From an uncultured Lachnospiraceae bacterium (GTDB lineage: Bacteria; Bacillota; Clostridia; Lachnospirales; Lachnospiraceae), in assembly GCA_900317505.1 (NCBI GenBank), contig ONHB01000009.1, positions 1 to 64,000 of the forward strand: a DNA stretch of 64,000 nucleotides. Reading direction: 5' to 3'. Position 1 is the stretch's first letter. Every line of letters starts with the position of its first letter. The translations under genes were made by a program, and so were the position numbers. The notes under the pieces were generated by a model. It made no database searches and was not told the origin of the DNA. It worked only from the letters and a program-made list of their open reading frames with translations. Shown here in pieces: positions 43,458 to 51,391 of the stretch.

Positions 43458-44726
43458 CTATTCACCTGCCTTAATCAAAGATTTGCCACTTGCCAATGTA
43501 TTGTCCGGATAATCTGCTGTAGCGGTCAGACCGGAAATAACGACGTTTTTACCAATGGTAACACCACTGGGAACAACGGATTTTTCTCCAATACATACAA
43601 GTCCGTGATTGTAAATATGAGGTGCGGTATCATTGTCCACTTCCTCGCCGACACCAATCTTGATGTTGTCGCCAAGCAATACGTTTTCGGCAATGATGGT
43701 CTTGGTGATCTCACATCCCTTGCCGATCTCGGTATCATTCATGATAATGGAATCTCTGACAACGGTATTTTCACCGATCGTTACGCCGCATCCGATAACG
43801 GAATTGTAAACCTTACCATAAATCTGTGCGCCTTCACCGATGATACATTTCTCAATCTCGCTGTTTTCGGAAACGTACTGCGGCTGAAGCTTTTCGGACT
43901 TGGTGTAGATCTTCCAGTATTCTTCGTAGAGGTTGAACTCCGGTACGATATCAACCAGCTCCATATTGGCTTCCCAATAAGAATGAAGAGTTCCGACATC
44001 CTTCCAGTAGCCATTATATTCGTAAGCATAGCAAGGTGCTCCCTTTTCGTGACAATAAGGGATAACATGTTTACCAAAATCCAGACCCGGCTGCTGTGCA
44101 TTTGCGATCAATGCTTCCTTGAGGGTCTTCCAGTTGAATATGTAAATACCCATGTTGGCAAGATTGCTTCTGGGATTCTCCGGTTTTTCTTCGAAATCGT
44201 TGATCTTGTGATCGTCATCTGTGATCAGAATACCAAAACGCTTTGCTTCCTCATAAGGAACCGGCATAGCTGCCAGTGTAACCTCTGCGCCTTTGGACTT
44301 GTGATAATCAAGCATCACTTCATAATCCATCTTGTAAATATGGTCACCGGATAAGATCAGTACATAATCCGGATTGAAGCTGTCCATATAATCAATATTC
44401 TGATAAATTGCATTAGCGGTACCTGTATACCATTCGGTATTGGAGCTCTTTTCATAAGGCGGCAGTACAGTCACACCACCGATATTTCTGTCAAGATCCC
44501 ACGGAATACCAATACCGATATGTGTATTCAGTCTCAAGGGCTGATACTGTGTCAGTACACCGACTGTATCGACACCGGAATTGATACAGTTGCTGAGTGG
44601 GAAATCAATGATACGGTATTTTCCGCCAAATGATACAGCAGGCTTTGCTACCTTTGCTGTCAACACACCAAGTCTGCTGCCCTGTCCACCGGCCAACAGC
44701 ATGGCAATCATTTCTTTCTTAATCAT
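43458..44726 (-). CDS. glgC: Glucose-1-phosphate adenylyltransferase GlgC
   Basis: Makes ADP-glucose for glycogen synthesis, 422 residues. [37 protein letters not shown] at the nucleotide site, [14 protein letters not shown] and [17 protein letters not shown] are all typical, followed by a beta-helix C-domain. First gene of glgC-glgD with a promoter at 44802. Downstream synthase genes are not in the window. Confidence 0.96.
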   Translation of the reverse strand: MIKKEMIAMLLAGGQGSRLGVLTAKVAKPAVSFGGKYRIIDFPLSNCINSGVDTVGVLTQYQPLRLNTHIGIGIPWDLDRNIGGVTVLPPYEKSSNTEWYTGTANAIYQNIDYMDSFNPDYVLILSGDHIYKMDYEVMLDYHKSKGAEVTLAAMPVPYEEAKRFGILITDDDHKINDFEEKPENPRSNLANMGIYIFNWKTLKEALIANAQQPGLDFGKHVIPYCHEKGAPCYAYEYNGYWKDVGTLHSYWEANMELVDIVPEFNLYEEYWKIYTKSEKLQPQYVSENSEIEKCIIGEGAQIYGKVYNSVIGCGVTIGENTVVRDSIIMNDTEIGKGCEITKTIIAENVLLGDNIKIGVGEEVDNDTAPHIYNHGLVCIGEKSVVPSGVTIGKNVVISGLTATADYPDNTLASGKSLIKAGE

Positions 44727-44801
44727 GTCTTCACCTCTTGCTATCTTCTCAAAATATTGAAAATAAATAATTCGAAAAGAATATTTTTAAATAGTATCTA
44801 A

Positions 44802-44830
44802 ATTATAGCATACAATATAGTTAAAGTGAA
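44802..44830 (-). promoter_or_regulatory. Promoter of glgC-glgD
   Basis: TTCACT (44830-44825) and TATAAT (44807-44802), 17-base spacer on the minus strand, about 75 bases upstream of the glgC start. Confidence 0.7.
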
Positions 44831-44939
44831 TATTTTTACAAACAAAATCCCGACTTTTCTTAATTTTTATGTAAAAAATACACAAATTTCACATTTCCTT
44901 TGTGCGCTTTTCTGTAAAAAATACCGACGTACATCTTTT

Positions 44940-44965
44940 CTGCATTGAAAAAGGCAGTTTTTTTT
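44940..44965 (+). terminator. Orphan terminator-like hairpin upstream of the murC promoter
   Basis: CTGC (44940-44943) pairs with GCAG (44954-44957), extended by TT/AA, followed by T8 on the plus strand. No plus-strand gene lies upstream, so it might end a small RNA. Confidence 0.4.
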
Positions 44966-45004
44966 GTAAAATATTACCAAAGAGCTCTTCATAAAAAATA
45001 TTAT

Positions 45005-45032
45005 TTGTAATTCTCGCAATGGCGGTTATAAT
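45005..45032 (+). promoter_or_regulatory. Likely promoter of murC
   Basis: TTGTAA (45005-45010) and TATAAT (45027-45032) with a 16-base spacer, 51 bases before the murC start. Confidence 0.6.
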
Positions 45033-45083
45033 AAATTAAGGAAACAAAACGTTTCATTAAATATAAAAACAGGAAGTGTAATC

Positions 45084-46460
45084 ATGTATCAAATTGACTT
45101 CGAAAAACCGATTCACATTCATTTCATTGGTATAGGCGGCATCAGTATGAGTGGTCTTGCCGAAATTCTTGCAGACCGCGGATTTCGTATTTCCGGATCC
45201 GACTCCAAAGAAAGCAGCCTGACCAGACATCTGACAGGAAAGGGGATTACCGTATTATATGGACAATCCGCCCAAAATATTACTCCTGATATCAATCTTG
45301 TTGTTTATACAGCAGCCATACATAATGACAACCCGGAGCTTTGCGCAGCCAAAGATGCAGGCATTCCCTGCATGACACGTGCCGAGCTTCTTGGACAGAT
45401 CATGAAAAATTATCCCGTTCCGATCGCGGTAAGCGGTACTCACGGCAAGACGACTACGACCTCCATGATCAGCGAGATCTTTATGAATGCCGGCATGGAT
45501 CCCACACTTTCCATTGGCGGCATCCTGCATTCGATCGGCGGCAATATCAAGATCGGAGCTTCCGACTATTTTGTCACGGAAGCATGCGAATATACCAACA
45601 GCTTCTTAAGCTTTTTCCCCAAGATCAGTATCATCCTCAACATCGATGCCGACCATCTGGATTTCTTCAAGGACATTGACGATATCCGCCATTCCTTCCA
45701 CCGCTTTGCCGGACTTTTACCGGAAAACGGCACTCTGATCATCAATGGCGAAATCCCCAATCTTTCTGAGATCACAGAAGGGTTAAGCTGCAATATCATT
45801 ACCTTTGGTCTTTCCAGCGAGTATGACTACTATCCTACGGATATTACCTACGATACCTACGCAAGACCTACCTTTAAAGCATGCCACAATGGAGAGAGCC
45901 GCACCATCACACTCGGTGTGACCGGAGAGCACAACATCCTCAATTCCCTGGCAGCCATCGCACTTGCCGATTTATGCGGTGTCGATGCAGGCGTTACGCG
46001 TGATTCTTTAGCTGCCTTTACCGGAACCGACCGTCGTTTCCAGATCAAGGGCACGGTCGATGGCGTCACCATCATTGATGACTACGCACATCACCCTACC
46101 GAGATCAGCGCGACACTCCATGCCGCACACAATTATCCGCACAAAAAGCTCTGGTGTGTGTTCCAGCCCCATACCTACACACGTACCAAGGCTCTGTTAC
46201 CTGAATTTGCAAAGGCGCTTTCCTTGGCAGACCACGTTGTGTTAGCCGATATTTATGCGGCCCGTGAGACCGATACGCTGGGCATCAGCTCCCAGACGCT
46301 TCAAAAAGAGATACAAAAGCTTGGTACCACATGCGATTATTTTCCTTCATTTGAAGAAATTGAAGCCTTTTTGAAAAAAAATTATTCTGCCGGGGACCTG
46401 TTGATAACTATGGGGGCCGGAGATGTTGTAAAAATCGGGGAAAATCTCCTCGCCGACTAA
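45084..46460 (+). CDS. murC: UDP-N-acetylmuramate-L-alanine ligase
   Basis: First amino-acid-adding Mur ligase of wall synthesis. HFIGIGGISMSGLAEIL at the N-terminus, P-loop AVSGTHGKTTTTSM, EACEYTNSFL, and the C-domain DDYAHHPTEI and FQPHTYTRTKALL. 458 residues. AGGAAGTGTAATC precedes the ATG. It is followed by the DnaA-box cluster and the primosome genes on the same strand. Confidence 0.97.
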   Translation: MYQIDFEKPIHIHFIGIGGISMSGLAEILADRGFRISGSDSKESSLTRHLTGKGITVLYGQSAQNITPDINLVVYTAAIHNDNPELCAAKDAGIPCMTRAELLGQIMKNYPVPIAVSGTHGKTTTTSMISEIFMNAGMDPTLSIGGILHSIGGNIKIGASDYFVTEACEYTNSFLSFFPKISIILNIDADHLDFFKDIDDIRHSFHRFAGLLPENGTLIINGEIPNLSEITEGLSCNIITFGLSSEYDYYPTDITYDTYARPTFKACHNGESRTITLGVTGEHNILNSLAAIALADLCGVDAGVTRDSLAAFTGTDRRFQIKGTVDGVTIIDDYAHHPTEISATLHAAHNYPHKKLWCVFQPHTYTRTKALLPEFAKALSLADHVVLADIYAARETDTLGISSQTLQKEIQKLGTTCDYFPSFEEIEAFLKKNYSAGDLLITMGAGDVVKIGENLLAD

Positions 46461-46461
46461 C

Positions 46462-46623
46462 TTATCCACAATATCCACAAAAAACTGTGAATAAATATGC
46501 ACGGTTTTTGTGGATATTATTGTTTACATAATCTTTTTGCATTTTTACCCAAAATCATCTTAATCTGGGGCAGAAATTTGTTTTCTATTTTGATTATGTA
46601 CACTCTTTATCCACATATCCACA
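46462..46623. promoter_or_regulatory. Cluster of six DnaA-box-like 9-mers
   Basis: Two copies of TTATCCACA (46462-46470, 46607-46615), each followed at once by ATATCCACA (46471-46479, 46615-46623, the latter sharing one base), plus two on the other strand, TGTGAATAA (46486-46494) and TGTGGATAT (46509-46517). TTATCCACA is the consensus DnaA box. The stretch also forms an inverted repeat after murC (about 46469-46520). It lies directly before the DnaD/DnaC-type genes. Confidence 0.75.
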
Positions 46624-46747
46624 TCTTTTCAAAAAAGCCCGGAAGCCTTGATTTTTGGGACTTTTTTGGAAATTTAGCTATTTCAATTTGCGTTATTTTA
46701 TGCTATACTTTCACTTGCTTTAAAGAATACATAAACAGGTGAATAAA

Positions 46748-47824
46748 ATGACACAATTAACCGTATCCCTGGACCAGGGCGCCGACTTTACCGTTCTGTC
46801 CAACCGTTTCATTGATGAATATATGGTTTTGGCCAACGATGCCCAGATCAAGATCTATTTATATCTTCTGCGCATGAGCAGCGCCAATCTGCCCTTTGGC
46901 ATTTCAGATATTGTCGAGCGCTTCAACTATATGGAGCAGGATGTTTTGCGTGCTCTTAATTACTGGGAAAAGAAAAATCTTCTTTCTCTGGAATATGACA
47001 AGGAGCAACACATTACAGCCATCCATATTCTGCCCTTCCCGGCTTCTCACAAGACAGAGTCCAGTACCGGGTCCACAGCTTCACCGTCTATGGCAGCTTC
47101 CGGGGATGATTTTACAAAGCAGGCCGAGATCGTGCCGCTTGCTCCCAAGCTTGCAACAGGTCCGGTTTCCAAGCCTTCCTACAGTCCCGAGGACTTAATG
47201 GCGTTCAAGACCAACAATGAGACCTCCCAGATCATCTTTATTGCGGAGTCTTATATCGGAAAGCCTTTATCTTCCAGCGACATCCAGGTACTGCTCTATA
47301 TCTACGACAGTCTTGGATTTTCTGCCGATCTGATCGATTATCTGATCCAGTACTGTGTGGGCCGTGGCAAAAAGCAGTTTTCCTATATCCAGAAGGTAGC
47401 CATGAACTGGGCCGATTCCAATATCACGACGATCGAACAGGCCAAAAACCAGACAGGCCGTTATGATAAATCTGTTTATACCATTATGAAGGCTCTCGGC
47501 AAAAATTCCGATCCGACCGACCCGGAAATTGCCTTTATCCGCAAGTGGTCCGAGGAATGGGGATTTTCACAAAAGGTTATTTTAAAAGCCTGTGAAAAGA
47601 CTGTATTAAGCACAGACCGCCACCGCTTTGAATATGCCAACGGCATTCTTTCCAAATGGCATGCCGCAGGTGTTTTCTCAGAGCAGGATATTGAGGCTTT
47701 CGAAGCAGGACACAATACAGCAGCAAAGCCTGCTAAAAATACATCCAAATCTACCAATAGTCTCCATGCCAACAGACATTCCTATGATTTTCAGGCACTG
47801 GAGCAGATTTTACGCAGCAACTAA
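46748..47824 (+). CDS. DnaD-domain primosome protein
   Basis: A 358-residue protein with an N-terminal winged-helix region (FTVLSNRFIDEYMVLANDAQIKIYLYLLRM) and two DnaD/DnaB_2-type helical domains separated by a Ser/Pro linker (SSSDIQVLLYIYDSLGFSADLIDYLIQYCVGRGKKQFSYIQKVAMNWADSNITT; then PEIAFIRKWSEEWGFSQKVILKACEKT). Start ATG 46748 has AGGTGA in front; a GTG at 46739 is within that site. In Firmicutes such proteins work with a DnaC/DnaI loader, here the next gene. Confidence 0.9.
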   Translation: MTQLTVSLDQGADFTVLSNRFIDEYMVLANDAQIKIYLYLLRMSSANLPFGISDIVERFNYMEQDVLRALNYWEKKNLLSLEYDKEQHITAIHILPFPASHKTESSTGSTASPSMAASGDDFTKQAEIVPLAPKLATGPVSKPSYSPEDLMAFKTNNETSQIIFIAESYIGKPLSSSDIQVLLYIYDSLGFSADLIDYLIQYCVGRGKKQFSYIQKVAMNWADSNITTIEQAKNQTGRYDKSVYTIMKALGKNSDPTDPEIAFIRKWSEEWGFSQKVILKACEKTVLSTDRHRFEYANGILSKWHAAGVFSEQDIEAFEAGHNTAAKPAKNTSKSTNSLHANRHSYDFQALEQILRSN

Positions 47825-47859
47825 GATCACAGGATAATACATTCTCCAAAGGAGTTTTT

Positions 47860-48840
47860 ATGGGCTTAACAAACAAGCAGTTTGATACCATCTTACAGCA
47901 CTATGATGAGATCAGAAACAACAACCGCATGCTTTTGTCAGAAAGAGAACAGGAGATCCGCGAAAAGCTTCCCCTGTATTTCGACCTACAAAACAATCTC
48001 AATGCCCTGCGCATCAGACGTACAAAGGCCAGCCTTCAAAAGGATGAACATACCGTGGCGCAGTGCCTTGCAGAGGAAGACGCCCTCAAAAAAGAGCGTG
48101 ACGCCCTTCTTACAGAGCACGGTTATTCCCCCGATTATCTCAAGATGTCATATCATTGCCCTATCTGCAAGGATACCGGCTTTCTTCCCGATACCAGAAA
48201 GAAATGCCGCTGCTTTATTGAAGCCCAGACCAAGCTTTTGTTTGAACAGTCCGGTATCTATGATCTGATCACGGCACAAAACTTCGATACCTTATCTTTT
48301 GATTATTTTTCTCAGGAAGAAGCAGCCTCCTACCAGCGTTCGGTTGCGATCGCCAAAAATTTTGTGACAAATTTCAACTCAGACTACCAAAATCTATTAT
48401 TTTGTGGTAATGTTGGTACTGGCAAGACTTTTCTGTCCTGTTGTATTGCCAAGGAACTGATGGAACAGGGCATTTCCGTTACCTATTGCAGTGCAGAGCA
48501 TCTGTTCCGGATGTTGGTGGATCTGCGTTTTCAGGAAGACAAGGATGAATACTTTTCTTTCATGGAAGAAATCTACGACAGGGATCTGCTCATCATTGAC
48601 GACTTAGGAGCCGAGACAATTACAGACCGCGTCAAATCCGATCTGTTTACCTGTATCAACAACAGGGATATTGCCCACAAGCCTACGATCATTTCCACCA
48701 ATTTTGGATTGAACGAATTGGAAGCGCGTTATGACCAGCGTATTTTTTCACGCATCAGTGGCCAGTATACCTTCTGCTTCTTTGGCGGAGACGACATCCG
48801 TATCAAAAAGAAACTGCCAGTCAATAATAAACAACAATAA
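47860..48840 (+). CDS. DnaC/DnaI-type helicase loader
   Basis: A 326-residue AAA+ ATPase. An N-terminal helical part is followed by zinc cysteines CPICKDTGF ... CRC, the P-loop FCGNVGTGKTFLSCCIAKEL, Walker B LLIIDDLGAE, and sensor residues IISTN. Loads the replicative helicase at oriC or restarting forks. Preceded by AAGGAG and 35 bases after the DnaD-type gene; same order as the element-borne pair at 7719-9161. Confidence 0.92.
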   Translation: MGLTNKQFDTILQHYDEIRNNNRMLLSEREQEIREKLPLYFDLQNNLNALRIRRTKASLQKDEHTVAQCLAEEDALKKERDALLTEHGYSPDYLKMSYHCPICKDTGFLPDTRKKCRCFIEAQTKLLFEQSGIYDLITAQNFDTLSFDYFSQEEAASYQRSVAIAKNFVTNFNSDYQNLLFCGNVGTGKTFLSCCIAKELMEQGISVTYCSAEHLFRMLVDLRFQEDKDEYFSFMEEIYDRDLLIIDDLGAETITDRVKSDLFTCINNRDIAHKPTIISTNFGLNELEARYDQRIFSRISGQYTFCFFGGDDIRIKKKLPVNNKQQ

Positions 48841-48882
48841 AATACCAAATAACGAAACGAGAGAAAGAGAGGATCATTCATC

Positions 48883-50067
48883 ATGTCCAAACGTGAAGAA
48901 TTGAGAAACTTAGAAACCATTCCGGTAGGGTCTTTGGGTATCATTGCTTTAAAGAGCTGTACGGAACTCGGAGAAAAGGTCGACAAATACCTTGTTGACT
49001 GGAGAACCGAACGTGAGCATGCTCATACCGAGGATTTAGCATTCAAAGGCTACCAGCGCGATTCATACCTGGTTCAGGCAAAGGTTCCGCGTTTTGGTTC
49101 CGGTGAAGCAAAGGGCGTCATCCTTGAATCAGTCAGAGGTACTGACTTATATATCCTGGTAGACGTAGCTAACTATTCCCTGACCTATTCTTTATGTGGA
49201 GAACAAAATCACATGTCTCCCGATGATCACTTTCAGGATCTCAAACGTATTATTGCCGCTGTCGGCGGAAAAGCACGCCGTATTACCGTTATTATGCCTT
49301 TCCTTTATGAGAGCAGACAGCATAAAAGAAACGCCCGTGAGTCTTTAGACTGTGCACTGGCACTGCAGGAGCTTGTCAGCATGGGTGTTGACAACATCAT
49401 CACCTTTGATGCACATGATTCAAGAGTACAAAATGCAATCCCGCTCAACGGTTTTGAAACCGTACAGCCTGCATATCAGTTTATCAAGGGCTTATTAAAA
49501 AATGTCAAAAATCTTACCATCGATTCCGATCATATGATGGTAGTCAGCCCGGATGAAGGCGGCATGAGCCGTGCCATCTATATTGCCAACAACTTAGGTC
49601 TTGATATGGGTATGTTTTATAAGCGCCGTGACTATACACGTCTGGTGGATGGCCGCAATCCGATTGTTGCACATGAATTTTTAGGTTCCAGCGTAGAGGG
49701 CAAGGATGTTATCGTCGTAGATGATATGATCTCTTCCGGCGAAAGCGTGATCGATGTATGTGCAGCCTTAAAGAAACGGAAAGCCAGCCGCATCTTTGTA
49801 TTTGCCACATTTGGATTATTTACCAACGGCCTTGAAAAATTTGACGAAGCTCACAGCAAGGGACTGATCGATTATATCCTTACAACCAACCTGATCTATC
49901 AGTCACCCGAATTGTTAAAGCGTTCTTATTATATCACCTGTGATCTGAGCAAATATATCGCTTATATCATTGATACACTCAATCATGATGCTTCTATCAG
50001 TGATCTGCTCAATCCAAGTGACCGTATCCAGAATCTGTTGGCACGTTACAGAAATGGTGAGATGTAA
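48883..50067 (+). CDS. prs: Ribose-phosphate pyrophosphokinase
   Basis: Makes PRPP for purine, pyrimidine and histidine synthesis. RRITVIMPFLYESRQHKR contains the flexible-loop/catalytic region, and VDDMISSGESVIDVCAALKK is the PRPP site. At 394 residues it is longer than the usual 310-320, with an N-terminal extension and inserts, as found in a clostridial subclass. Follows the helicase loader by 42 bases; GAGAGAGAAAGAGAGG region upstream holds a ribosome site. Confidence 0.93.
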   Translation: MSKREELRNLETIPVGSLGIIALKSCTELGEKVDKYLVDWRTEREHAHTEDLAFKGYQRDSYLVQAKVPRFGSGEAKGVILESVRGTDLYILVDVANYSLTYSLCGEQNHMSPDDHFQDLKRIIAAVGGKARRITVIMPFLYESRQHKRNARESLDCALALQELVSMGVDNIITFDAHDSRVQNAIPLNGFETVQPAYQFIKGLLKNVKNLTIDSDHMMVVSPDEGGMSRAIYIANNLGLDMGMFYKRRDYTRLVDGRNPIVAHEFLGSSVEGKDVIVVDDMISSGESVIDVCAALKKRKASRIFVFATFGLFTNGLEKFDEAHSKGLIDYILTTNLIYQSPELLKRSYYITCDLSKYIAYIIDTLNHDASISDLLNPSDRIQNLLARYRNGEM

Positions 50068-50084
50068 TTCATAAAAAAGAGCAA

Positions 50085-50151
50085 TAAAAAACCCCTACAG
50101 ATATGATATGTACTAAATTCCTGAGTACCTATCAATATGCAGGGGTTTTAC
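50085..50151. terminator. Bidirectional terminator after prs
   Basis: AAAACCCCT and its partner AGGGGTTTT (50141-50149) enclose a loop with an inner GTACT/AGTAC pair. A and T runs on either side make it usable for prs and the zinc-ribbon gene. Confidence 0.8.
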
Positions 50152-50160
50152 TGTGTCTGC

Positions 50161-50568
50161 TTAAAACTGATGTCCGCATACGCTGCAGAAAGCAGCCTCA
50201 TCCGGTACACTGTGATTGCAGATAGGGCAGATCTTCTCAGCCTTTACAGAGCCTTCTTCTGCTTCTACGCTGTCATCATTCTTTTTCTTGTCTTCTATTT
50301 CAGATTTTAACTGTCCGATCAGTTCTTTTTTAGCTTTGATCAGCGTAAACAGATCTTCGTATTCAGTTGTCTCATCCTCAGCATGTGCATTGAAATAAGC
50401 TTCACCGATTTCCTCATAGGCTTTTTTGATAGCAGATTCTGCTTTGCCGATCTGAACCTGGAGACCGGGGATCTCTGCATAATTTTTAGCCTTTTTTGTT
50501 ATATCGCTGTCCTTGATTGTCTGTAATGTTTCTCCTGCTTTTGCTGATACCTTGCTTAAAAAATCCAT
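50161..50568 (-). CDS. Coiled-coil protein with C-terminal zinc ribbon
   Basis: A 135-residue protein. MDFLSKVSAKAGETLQTIKDSDITKKAKNYAE, a helical coiled coil (20-100), and a zinc ribbon CPICNHSVPDEAAFCSVCGHQF at the end. ATG 50568 has GGAGGAA six bases upstream; earlier in-frame ATGs are dropped. Common in clostridial genomes; no function known. Confidence 0.8.
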   Translation of the reverse strand: MDFLSKVSAKAGETLQTIKDSDITKKAKNYAEIPGLQVQIGKAESAIKKAYEEIGEAYFNAHAEDETTEYEDLFTLIKAKKELIGQLKSEIEDKKKNDDSVEAEEGSVKAEKICPICNHSVPDEAAFCSVCGHQF

Positions 50569-50690
50569 AAAAAATTCCTCCATTTCCATCGTCTTATCCA
50601 AACGATTATATATATCGTAAAATAGGAACTTTAAAAAGTCAATGCGTTAATATAATTTTAATAAATCTAAGCATTTCCAGATAAAGATAC

Positions 50691-50719
50691 TTGCTTTTGC
50701 ATTTTTCCTGTGCTATATT
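50691..50719 (+). promoter_or_regulatory. Promoter of queT
   Basis: TTGCTT (50691-50696) and TATATT (50714-50719) with a 17-base spacer. Transcription would start at the beginning of the riboswitch. Confidence 0.75.
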
Positions 50720-50724
50720 GGTGT

Positions 50725-50790
50725 TTGCGGTCAGTTCGAGACCTTCCTGACCTATCCGGATACGGAGAAAAAATAAAACTAAAGGAGAAA
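50725..50790 (+). promoter_or_regulatory. preQ1-II-like riboswitch
   Basis: Stem GGTCAG/CTGACC (50729-50734 with 50746-50751) encloses a loop containing CCTTC, followed by a short hairpin TCCG/CGGA, an A-rich stretch and AAAGGAGAA. The loop CCTT can pair with AAGG of the ribosome site, the H-type pseudoknot of preQ1-II riboswitches, giving translational shut-off. It sits directly before queT. The assignment is by layout, not by full consensus. Confidence 0.65.
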
Positions 50791-50795
50791 TACAT

Positions 50796-51281
50796 ATGAA
50801 ACAAAAAAAGGCTTATTTTATCACTCAGGCAGCCGTCATAGCTGCTCTCTACGTGGTGCTGACCATGTTTATCAACGCTTTTAACCTGGCAAACGGCGCC
50901 ATTCAGGTACGCATTTCTGAAGCACTTACCATTCTTCCCTACTTTACTCCGGCAGCTATTCCCGGTCTCTTTGTCGGCTGTCTGCTCAGCAACTTTCTGA
51001 CAGGCGCAGCTATCTGGGATATTGTTTTTGGCAGTCTTGCAACCCTGCTTGGAGCAATCGGAACTTATCTTCTCAGAAAATGGAAATGGTGTGCTCCCAT
51101 CCCTCCGATTTTGGCCAATACCATTATCATTCCGTTTGTTCTGACCTATGCCTATGGACTTCCCGGTGGCATCCCGTTTTTTATGCTCACGATCGGTGCA
51201 GGCGAAGTGCTTTCCTGCGGCATACTGGGTATGATTCTTTTATTTGCATTGCAAAAATACCGCGATGTTATTTTTAAATAA
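50796..51281 (+). CDS. queT: QueT-family queuosine-precursor transporter
   Basis: A 161-residue membrane protein with about five to six helices, an ECF-type S component for queuosine precursors. MKQKKAYFITQAAVIAALYVVLTMFINAFNLANGAIQVRISEALTILPYFTPAAIPGLFVGCLLSNFLTG is the family core. AAAGGAG lies before the ATG and inside the riboswitch. Single-gene unit ended by the terminator at 51293. Confidence 0.94.
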   Translation: MKQKKAYFITQAAVIAALYVVLTMFINAFNLANGAIQVRISEALTILPYFTPAAIPGLFVGCLLSNFLTGAAIWDIVFGSLATLLGAIGTYLLRKWKWCAPIPPILANTIIIPFVLTYAYGLPGGIPFFMLTIGAGEVLSCGILGMILLFALQKYRDVIFK

Positions 51282-51292
51282 TGCGTATACTT

Positions 51293-51327
51293 AAAAAAGT
51301 CACGGCTCACTCTGCCGTGACTTTTTT
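51293..51327. terminator. Bidirectional terminator after queT
   Basis: AAAAAAGTCACGGC and GCCGTGACTTTTTT form a perfect 14-bp stem with a 7-base loop. Confidence 0.95.
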
Positions 51328-51391
51328 GTAATATTTCCGATAATATTTTCTACAATAATTCCTATGATATTATTCCATAATTTTTTCATGA

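Larger units (their letters stand above)
44727..45083. other. Divergent gap between glgC and murC
   Basis: AT-rich region of 357 bases containing the glgC promoter (minus), an unassigned terminator-like hairpin (44940-44965, plus), and a likely murC promoter. GAAAC/GTTTC form a short palindrome next to the murC start (about 45041-45055). No coding sequence seen. Confidence 0.7.

Noticed and set aside
46461-46747. Chromosomal oriC
   Set aside because: DnaA boxes are present but dnaA, dnaN and the usual neighbours are not; treated as a regulatory or titration site.
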